Assembly: GCF_964204645.1 (NCBI RefSeq)
Contig: NW_027437480.1
Location: 1 to 53,062, forward strand
Source of the DNA: Tubulanus polymorphus
Taxonomy: Eukaryota > Nemertea > Palaeonemertea > Tubulaniformes > Tubulanidae
DNA: 53,062 bases
Direction of reading: 5' to 3'
Shown: in pieces, positions 20,720-27,367 of the stretch
Position numbering within the stretch: the stretch's first letter is position 1
Layout: the number at the start of each line of letters is the position of its first letter
Notes under the pieces: generated by a model
Told to the model about the DNA's origin: nothing
The model's database searches: none
What the model saw: the letters and a program-made list of their open reading frames with translations, nothing else
Position numbers and translations under genes: made by a program

Positions 20720-21152
20720 TTGGTGATTCGACTAGAATGTAGACTTTTCATACTTTTTCACTCTTTTCACGAGTTTTCCCCGGGGTGAAAAAGTGTGAAA
20801 AGCCAAACTTGTGTCCAAGTGGTTGGTGATTCGACTAGAATATAGACTTTTCATACTTTTTCACTCTTTTCATTAGTTTTCACCGGGGTGAAAAGGTGTG
20901 AATTCACCCAGAGTGAAAAGTGTGAATTCACCCGGAGAGAAAAGTGTGAATTCACCCGGAAAAAGTGTGAATTCCCACCAGAATGCAGACTTTTCATACT
21001 TTTTCACTCTTTTCACGAGTTTTCCCCGGGGTGAAAAAGTGTGAAAAGCCAAACTTGTGTCCAAGTGGTTGGTGATTCGACTAGAATGTAGACTTTTCAT
21101 ACTTTTTCACTCTTTTCACGAGTTTTCCCCGGGGTGAAAAAGTGTGAAAAGA
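20720..21152. repeat. ~103-bp tandem repeat containing a foldback
   Basis: Units begin TTGGTGATTCGACTAGAAT at 20720, 20823 and 21068, with a rearranged copy between. Each has CTTTTCATACTTTTTCAC facing GTGAAAAAGTGTGAAAAG around a CCCCGGGG centre, so it can fold into a ~19-bp stem. A sub-array of TGTGAATTCACCC(A/G)GA lies at about 20895-20965. Confidence 0.85.
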
Positions 21153-21399
21153 CTCTAATTATTGCTTTAAATTTTCTAAATTAAATACAATTCATTCTTA
21201 ATTAATTCTATTTATTTTAACAACGACACAGTTTGTACCACTCTATTCTTTTGCGTTTTATGACGAAACTCACGTTTCACTCGATGTACGTGTTTGATTT
21301 AATTGACCGAAACGGCTAATTGTAAAACACAATGCCTGTAATAAATTCCCTTTTTGTCGTTCAATGTGTGTGAAATAACATTTGAATCTAACCCGTCTC

Positions 21400-21830
21400 T
21401 CTCTCGATGATCTCCGTTCAATCTATCGCGCTGGTTGTCATGGGCTACAATTTCGTAAATCAAAGTCATTGAAAAATCTCAGTTCGTTAAGAGATATTTC
21501 ACAAAAACTAATTTGACAACTCGCGAATGCAATGTGCATTTTCTACTTTCCCTTCTAAGACAACTTGCGAATGCAATGTGTAATTTCTACGTTACTTTCT
21601 AAGAAGATTTTGACAACTCTTTGCTACAATATGCAATTTCTACGTTTCACTTCTAAGGAGATTTTGCCAAGTTGCGACTGCTGACCATGATCGACGGTCC
21701 GATGTTGGAGAAAAAAAGTTTAGTATGATCTCCTTTCAATCTATCTCGCTGGTTGTCATGGGCTACATTTTTGTAATTCAAAGTCATTGAAAAATCTCAG
21801 TTCGTGAGGGGATATTTCACAAAAACCAAT
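21400..21830. repeat. ~320-bp direct duplication before the 53-bp satellite
   Basis: A block with CGCTGGTTGTCATGGGCTAC and AGTCATTGAAAAATCTCAG occurs near 21410 and again near 21727. Diverged 53-bp-like units with GCAATTTCTAC lie between. Confidence 0.75.
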
Positions 21831-22985
21831 TTGACAACCACTCGCAACTACAATATGCAATTTCTACTTTCCCTTCTAAGTAGATTTCGACGACTTGCAC
21901 CTGCAATGTGTAATTTCTACTTTCCCTTTTAAAAGATTTTGACAACTTGCACCTGCAATAATCAATTTCTACTTTCCCTTCTAAGTAGATTTCGACAATT
22001 TGCATCTGCAATATGTAATTTCTACAAAAAAATACTGTGAAAATATTCCGGTGATGTAAAATGTTTTCTCCTCTAAGTAGATTTCGACGACTTGCATCTG
22101 CAATGTGTAATTTCTACTTTCTCCTCTAAGTAGATTTTGATAATTTGCATCTGCAATGTGTAATTTTTACTTTCCCTTCTAAGTAGATTTCGACAACTTG
22201 CACCTGCAATAATCAATTTCTACTTTCCCATCTAAGTAGATTTCGACAATTTGCATCTGCAATGTGTAATTTTTACTTTCCCTTCTAAGTAGATTTCGAC
22301 AACTTGCACCTGCAATAAGCAATTTCTACTTTCCCTTCTAAGTAGATTTCGACAATTTGCACCTGCAATAAGCAATTTCTACTTTCCCATCTAAGTAGAT
22401 TTCGACAATTTGCACCTGCAATAAGCAATTTCTACTTTCCCTTCTAAGTAGATTTCGACAACTTGCAGCTGCAATAAGCAATTTCTACTTTCCCATCTAA
22501 GTAGATTTCGACAATTTGCACCTGCAATAAGCAATTTCTACTTTCCCTTCTAAGTAGATTTCGACAACTTGCAGCTGCAATAAGCAATTTCTACTTTCCC
22601 ATCTAAGTAGATTTCGACAATTTGCACCTGCAATAAGCAATTTCTACTTTCCCATCTAAGTAGATTTCGACAATTTGCACCTGCAATAAGCAATTTCTAC
22701 TTTCCCTTCTAAGTAGATTTCGACAACTTGCACCTGCAATATGTAATTTCTACAAAAAAATACTGTGAAAATATTCCGGTGATGTAAAATGTTTTCTCCT
22801 CTAAGTAGATTTCGACGACTTGCATCTGCAATGTGTAATTTCTACTTTCTCCTCTAAGTAGATTTTGATAATTTGCATCTGCAATGTGTAATTTTTACTT
22901 TCCCTTCTAAGTAGATTTCGACAACTTGCACCTGCAATAATCAATTTCTACTTTCCCTTCTAAGTAGATTTCGACAATTTGCAGG
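21825..22985. repeat. 53-bp hairpin satellite with higher-order repeat
   Basis: About 20 copies of a 53-bp unit contain TTTCTACTTTCCCTTCTAAG then TAGATTTCGACAATTTGCAC and CTGCAATAAG. TCTACTT and AAGTAGA are perfect reverse complements, so each unit can form a 7-bp stem. A ~200-bp variant block with ATACTGTGAAAATATTCCGG occurs at about 22013 and again at 22741, 728 bp apart, showing segmental duplication within the array. The satellite ends abruptly at the TTAGGG tract. Confidence 0.92.
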
Positions 22986-23002
22986 GTTAGGGTTAGGGTT
23001 AG
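22984..23002 (+). repeat. Short telomeric-type (TTAGGG)n tract
   Basis: GGGTTAGGGTTAGGGTTAGG lies exactly between the satellite and the 3' end of the first retroelement fragment. The G-rich strand is the plus strand. Confidence 0.9.
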
Positions 23003-23020
23003 GTTTAGAGATAGAGGTTA

Positions 23021-23049
23021 GGGGACCAAACCGAAGGTTTGGAGACCCC
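23021..23049 (-). promoter_or_regulatory. Conserved 3'-terminal hairpin of the PLE RNA (copy 0)
   Basis: CCAAACC and GGTTTGG form a 7-bp stem with a UUC loop in RNA sense, extended by GGGG against CCCC across an internal loop. The same hairpin ends every unit: 23252-23280, 29597-29625, 35939-35967, 42281-42309 and 48623-48651. It stands about 20 nt before the C-rich telomere-like 3' end, a good place for RT recognition. Confidence 0.7.
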
Positions 23050-23348
23050 ACTAGTGCACGGGCAGCGGGTTATCCCTGTAAAAAAGTAGTGAGAGTTAAT
23101 TGTTGTAGTGAGGCGGTCTACGGGACGTTCATGCCTCGGGGCGTGTTCGTGTCGAGTCGTCGTATCCAGTCTTGTTCGGCTGCTTCGCGGATCGGTCTCG
23201 TGGAGCCTGGTAGGTGTTGGAGACTAGGGTTAGGTTTAGAGATAGAGGTTAGGGGACCAAACCGAAGGTTTGGAGACCCCACTAGTGCACGGGCAGCGGG
23301 TTATCCCTGTAAAAAAGTAGTGAGAGTTAATTGTTGTAGTGAGGCGGT

Positions 23349-25808
23349 CTACGGGACGTTCATGCCTCGGGGCGTGTTCGTGTCGAGTCGTCGTATCCAG
23401 TCTTGTTCGGCTGCTTCGCGGATCGGTCTCGTGGAGCCTGGTAGGTGTTGGAGACCGTACACCCGAAAGTGTTCGCGGGTGTGGTCGACTTGGTTGAAGT
23501 GGTCCGAGACTGGAGTCGAATTCTTCGTTCTGATGCGTGAGACGTGATGAGTGACGCGTTCTCGTAGAGACATTCCGGTTTGGCCGACGTACAGCATGTT
23601 GCACTTGGTGCATTCGATGCAGTATACAATTTCACGGGTCGCGCAATTAATTGTGCTGCGGATCGCGTGCATTTTGTTGTGGCTGCGGCAAACGGTTGTT
23701 TCTCGGACGAGTGGACACGTACGACATCTCGGTGTTCTGCATTTCTCGGTGCCTCGACGTCGGGTTGACGGAGTTCTTTGAGTAGACCTGGAAATAGAAG
23801 AATTGGAAACAACGGAAGTATTTCTGTTACGATGCGGTGAAGAGGGGACTCGGGGTGGGGGTGGCTCCGTGGGTTTGAGCTGCGACGAAGTTAGGAGATC
23901 TTTGAGACTCTTGTGCTTGGTGTAGGCGGTGACCGTGGTTACCTCGTCAGACCGGCCGGTGGCCGTAGCCAGTTCCGTAAATCTGGTTCGGATGTTACGG
24001 GCTAGGGTTCGGTTGGCTTCGGAGTGAGGTAAGATAAGCGGTAAACGCTTTTTCGGCGGTTCGTCGGCCCGTTGTTGTTCTCGTAGATCTCGTTCGGCGT
24101 GGTGCCGTAGAGCTTGGCTTTTGATGTGTCGCAGTTCGCGGTCTTTGTAGCCACGACCTCTGAGTACTTTAAGGACGGTTCCGGACGCTGCGTGTAAGTC
24201 CGAATCGTTATTGCAGATGCGCCGGAACCGGAGAATTTGACTTTTAACTATACCGGAAAATGTGTGTTTAGGGTGAAACGAGGATCGATGTAGTAATTGA
24301 TGCGAATCGGTTGGTTTGAAGTAGACTTTGGTGTCTACTGTGCCACTTGTCTCGAATCGCGGGCCTTTGAAAGTGGTTACGTCCAGGAAGTTGACGCTGG
24401 TGTCGCTGATTTCGAACTTGAGTTTGATGGATCGGCTCACTGTTTGTAGGACGTCGATGAATTGCATCAACGTTTCGCGGCCGTGTTCCCAAACTATGTA
24501 GATGTCGTCGATGAACCGAGCGTATAGCGATGGTTGGAGTTCGCTTCTGGACAGACCTTCTTTTTCCCATTCGGCTACAAAGATATTGGCATAAGAAGGA
24601 GCAAAACGCTTACCCATTGCGGTACCTTTTACCTGTAAATATGTGTTATCGTTAAAGTTAAAGTCATTTTTCTTCAGGCTGATTTCGAGTAGTTTCAGCA
24701 GCTCGGCATCCGGGCGTCCCGGGTTTGGGTTATCTCGGAGAGCTTGTCGGATGCTGGCGATACCCTCTTCGTGGGGGATGTTGGTGTAGAGCGAATCGAT
24801 GTCCATGGTGACGAGTAACGCATCGGCGCTAAATTGTTTACCGGCCAAAATATCTAGAAAGTGGTTGGTATCTTTGACGTACGACGGGTGACCGCGGGCG
24901 ATCGGCTGCAAATAGTAGTCGATCCATTCCGAAATTTCGTAGGTTTCGGAGCCGCAGTCGGAGACGATCGGTCTCCCCGGCGGTACGCGATCGGGTACCG
25001 TCCACTTCTCGCGTTCTTTATGGATTTTGGGAAGCAGATAGAACTGCCTCTGTTTCGGATTATCGGGCGGTAATAGATATTCGGCGGTTTTTAGCGGGAT
25101 GATTTTTCGTCGAGCCATATTTTCGATGATTTCGCGAATTTCTTCCCCGGTCTGTTCGAAGATCGGTTGCTGCAGCGGCTGATAATACTCGAGATCGGCT
25201 AGTTGGCGCATGGCTTCGTGGACGTAGTCGTCGCGGTCCATGATAACCGTAGCGGAACCCTTATCGGCGGCTTTGATGACAATATTAGTGTTGTCACGCA
25301 GCTGCTGGAGGGCTTCGCGTTCCTGTTTAGTGAGGTTATCATTTACGCGACGCGTATCCCTGGTTTGTTGAGCCAATTCGTGCGCGTCGTTGCAGAACCC
25401 GGCGATTACTGGTTCTATTTCATCCGGAGCCCAACTGCTGGGCAGACGGAAACGCGGAGCCTCGCGGTCCGGTTTGTCTCGGAAGTGATGGTCGAGTTTC
25501 ACTAGCCGGTTGAATCGGCACACTCCCTTGGTGCGCTCGGTCGCGGCGGCATCAGAACCGATTTTTGGAGTCGGGCAATAAGTGAGGCCCTTTCGGAGTA
25601 GCTGATGTTGCGCCGGACTTAGGCGGAGTGAACGTGTGAGGTTGACCACCGGGCTCCCGAGAGCGGTGACCGGATCGCGTCGCGCTTGGTTTGGTGCCGG
25701 TTCTTCGTGTTCGTCGGACCTGGAAATGGAAGAAATCAGAGAAGCATTGGTTAATTCCGGTTGATTTAACTCACCAATAGTGGACCCGTTGGTCTCACTA
25801 ATACTTAG
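23349..25808 (-). CDS. PLE ORF2: reverse transcriptase with GIY-YIG endonuclease (copy 1), entered by -1 frameshift
   Basis: This is the retroelement polymerase: it copies element RNA into DNA and, through its C-terminal endonuclease, can nick target DNA. The coordinates start at the codon after the slippery site; the frame is open back to about 25840. Counting residue 1 at 25649: the PLE-specific DKG motif at 129-131; YLLPKIHK at 204-211; GRPIVSDCGSETYE at 225-238; catalytic Asp in TMDIDSLYTNIP at 281-292; VKGTAMGKRFAPSYAN at 340-355; catalytic FIDD at 379-382; FLDVT at 421-425. A CX4CX2C motif lies at 637-645. The endonuclease has IVYCIECTKC with Y676, YVG at 687, Arg 696/698, a Glu near 745-748 and Asn 764. 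The first ATG is residue 137, beyond DKG, so independent initiation would delete conserved sequence. An ORF1-ORF2 fusion of about 1339 aa is expected. Confidence 0.93.
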   Translation of the reverse strand, partial: LSISETNGSTIGELNQPELTNASLISSISRSDEHEEPAPNQARRDPVTALGSPVVNLTRSLRLSPAQHQLLRKGLTYCPTPKIGSDAAATERTKGVCRFNRLVKLDHHFRDKPDREAPRFRLPSSWAPDEIEPVIAGFCNDAHELAQQTRDTRRVNDNLTKQEREALQQLRDNTNIVIKAADKGSATVIMDRDDYVHEAMRQLADLEYYQPLQQPIFEQTGEEIREIIENMARRKIIPLKTAEYLLPPDNPKQRQFYLLPKIHKEREKWTVPDRVPPGRPIVSDCGSETYEISEWIDYYLQPIARGHPSYVKDTNHFLDILAGKQFSADALLVTMDIDSLYTNIPHEEGIASIRQALRDNPNPGRPDAELLKLLEISLKKNDFNFNDNTYLQVKGTAMGKRFAPSYANIFVAEWEKEGLSRSELQPSLYARFIDDIYIVWEHGRETLMQFIDVLQTVSRSIKLKFEISDTSVNFLDVTTFKGPRFETSGTVDTKVYFKPTDSHQLLHRSSFHPKHTFSGIVKSQILRFRRICNNDSDLHAASGTVLKVLRGRGYKDRELRHIKSQALRHHAERDLREQQRADEPPKKRLPLILPHSEANRTLARNIRTRFTELATATGRSDEVTTVTAYTKHKSLKDLLTSSQLKPTEPPPPRVPSSPHRNRNTSVVSNSSISRSTQRTPSTRRRGTEKCRTPRCRTCPLVRETTVCRSHNKMHAIRSTINCATREIVYCIECTKCNMLYVGQTGMSLRERVTHHVSRIRTKNSTPVSDHFNQVDHTREHFRVYGLQHLPGSTRPIREAAEQDWIRRLDTNTPRGMNVP

Positions 25809-25814
25809 TTTAAA
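25778..25814 (-). promoter_or_regulatory. Putative -1 programmed ribosomal frameshift signal (copy 1)
   Basis: In the ORF1 frame the mRNA reads AGU GGU UUA AAC UAA, so U UUA AAC (25814-25808) is a perfect X XXY YYZ slippery heptamer directly before the ORF1 stop. After 7 nt (25807-25801), 25800-25778 can fold as UAGUG-A-GACC, loop AACG, GGUC-CACUA: nine base pairs with one bulged A. The -1 frame then reads UUU AAA CUA AGU and stays open into ORF2. The same heptamer, spacer and stem are present in all copies. Confidence 0.82.
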
Positions 25815-27367
25815 CCACTGAGCCAGTGGTCCAGCAGGGTGTTAGCTGTACCACGGTTCCAGTGGATCCCGTCTCCAACAACTCTGAAGCGTCGATCATC
25901 GATGGGTGGTATCGCGGTGACGTCGTCGTTATTCTCGAGGAATTCGTTGAACTTCCGGGCGAACTGCTGGTGTTCGCGGGTCGTGTTGAGTTGAACGAAG
26001 TGGACGAACGAGTGCTGATACTTCTTGACTGCGGCGTTGATCAGGCGCTGTGTGGTCTTCCTGGCGGTCGCTTCGAAGTTGTTGTCGCGGTTGTTGATTC
26101 CGACGCTGATGATCACCGTATCCGGGCGATCTCGGCGCTCCGGTACAGCATCGATCAGGTCGGCGAGATGAGCTATCTTGCAGCCGGGGAAGCTCTCGAT
26201 CTGGACGTCATCCGGACGGCGGCTTAATGTGATGTTACTCAGATTTGAGTCACCAATCACCAGAATGGGTCGCCGGGTTGGTGGCAGACTCCAATCCTGT
26301 TTCTTCCGACCCGTATTCGGATGACGGCGAACTTCCTGGGGCGCCATCGGTCTCGGTGTTGGCGTCGGACTTCGCGCTGGCAGTAGGCGCCCTGGTGACC
26401 TGTAATGAGACGGAGAGCTGGAAAGAGAAGAAGAGAGAGACGGCGTCGGACTGCTGGTTGGTGCGGTCGGCGTTCTCTGCGGCGGCGGCGGCGGCGTCGG
26501 GTTTCGAGGCGGCGGCGTCGGACTTCTCGGTGGCGTCGGACTTCTTGGTGGCGGCGGCGGCGTCGGCATCGGATTTCTCGGTGGTGGCGCCATTCTGGGT
26601 GGTGGCGTCCTGGTGACATCCGCGTAGCTTCTCGGTGACCTGGAATCAGAAAAAGAAGGAGGCGCTGTGGGCGCGGCGGGCGCGGCTGCGGTTGGTGCAG
26701 GCGTCCTCGGCGTCGCGGGCTTTCGAATCTTCCGGCTCGGTCTCGGCGGCGGACGAATCTTCGGCTCCGTGGGTGCCTCCTGGTGGTGTGACCTGAAATG
26801 AGAAGGGGAAGAAGGTGGGTTAGATAGGACATTTCTGAGTTTGTCAGACAGAGCCTGACCGCGGAATTTCGACCGCAAATCCAGCGCGATGTTGAAAAGC
26901 CGGATCGTTCCGGGGCTCAGACGGGAGCCGAAATTCCTCCGGGCCCATGTCAGGGCGACATCCTGTGCTGATAGACAGTCCGGCAGAGGATCACCCATTA
27001 GCTCAACAAATGTGGCAGCGTAATGGATGGTCAGCTCTTTCGAAACTGTCTCCATCCAGACGTCCGCGGCAGCGTGCAGCTGCACCGTTACTGCTTCGGT
27101 GCAAGCCGCCGGCCGCAGGAACATCTTCAGATGGTCCTTCTTCCTCCGAATCGCTTTCGGACCAGAGCTCAACTGGGCAAGGTGGTGCGCCACTTGAAGA
27201 GCTCTATAATAGGTTTTCGGCGACATCCCGGGTTGCTGGTGTCGCTCAGGGCGTCCTCCGCCCTTGCTGGTCTTCTCAGCTGGTGGTCGTTTCTTCTTTC
27301 GAGTAGATCGCTCCATTGACAGATATTTCGGCGAGGTTGCCTTCGTCAGTGTCAGTGCAGGAATCAT
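25805..27367 (-). CDS. PLE ORF1: basic, proline-rich protein with C-terminal GDSL/SGNH esterase domain (copy 1)
   Basis: This is a 520-aa protein of unproven function in the element cycle, from the ATG at 27367. Residues 20-30 are strongly basic (STRKKKRPP), a likely nuclear localisation or nucleic-acid-binding segment. Residues 50-182 look globular and helical but match nothing I recognise. Residues 183-350 are Pro/Ser/Arg-rich and low-complexity. Residues 365-520 form an SGNH hydrolase: block I VIGDSN with the nucleophile Ser at 374, a Gly block SFPGCK near 395, GINNRD with the Asn near 426, and block V DGIHWN with Asp 499 and His 502. Related esterase domains are known in ORF1 of CR1-like retrotransposons and as separate ORFs in rotifer terminons. 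It ends UUA AAC UAA, the frameshift site. Start caveat: a TATA-like box lies only about 25-31 bp upstream, so Met18 might be used. Confidence 0.9.
   Translation of the reverse strand: MIPALTLTKATSPKYLSMERSTRKKKRPPAEKTSKGGGRPERHQQPGMSPKTYYRALQVAHHLAQLSSGPKAIRRKKDHLKMFLRPAACTEAVTVQLHAAADVWMETVSKELTIHYAATFVELMGDPLPDCLSAQDVALTWARRNFGSRLSPGTIRLFNIALDLRSKFRGQALSDKLRNVLSNPPSSPSHFRSHHQEAPTEPKIRPPPRPSRKIRKPATPRTPAPTAAAPAAPTAPPSFSDSRSPRSYADVTRTPPPRMAPPPRNPMPTPPPPPRSPTPPRSPTPPPRNPTPPPPPQRTPTAPTSSPTPSLSSSLSSSPSHYRSPGRLLPARSPTPTPRPMAPQEVRRHPNTGRKKQDWSLPPTRRPILVIGDSNLSNITLSRRPDDVQIESFPGCKIAHLADLIDAVPERRDRPDTVIISVGINNRDNNFEATARKTTQRLINAAVKKYQHSFVHFVQLNTTREHQQFARKFNEFLENNDDVTAIPPIDDRRFRVVGDGIHWNRGTANTLLDHWLSGLN

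Larger units (their letters stand above)
22984..23224 (-). mobile_element. Penelope-like element, copy 0: 5'-truncated 3' end
   Basis: About 220 bp match the 3' end of the full units (ORF2 C-terminal codons plus 3' UTR and terminal hairpin). The match stops at 23224, after GTTGGAGAC. From there TAGGGTTAGG leads straight into the 3' end of copy 1. This is the pattern of incomplete reverse transcription followed by a new telomere-type junction. Confidence 0.85.

Noticed and set aside
21825-22985. CRISPR array: regular repeats with AATTTCTAC...GTAGAT that recall a Cas12a direct repeat
   Set aside because: The whole 53-bp unit is repeated, with no variable spacers, in a clearly animal genome and with no cas genes. 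The resemblance is to a short hairpin only and is coincidental.
25649-25649. GTG start for ORF2 at 25649
   Set aside because: It is just where an alternative-start rule cuts the frame. The frame is open for another 55 codons up to the slippery site, and eukaryotic initiation at GTG here is unlikely.
25721-25775. A 55-nt GT-AG intron between ORF1 and ORF2 as the way to fuse them
   Set aside because: The donor GTGAGT lies after the ORF1 stop codon, so removing this interval cannot join ORF1 to ORF2, and 55 nt is not a multiple of three. A more distant donor inside ORF1 cannot be fully excluded without RNA data.
25826-26616. Plus-strand open frames of 120-133 codons opposite ORF1 (and their copies in the other units)
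   Set aside because: They are reflections of the codon bias and GC-rich repeats of ORF1, with no recognisable protein content and no independent conservation.
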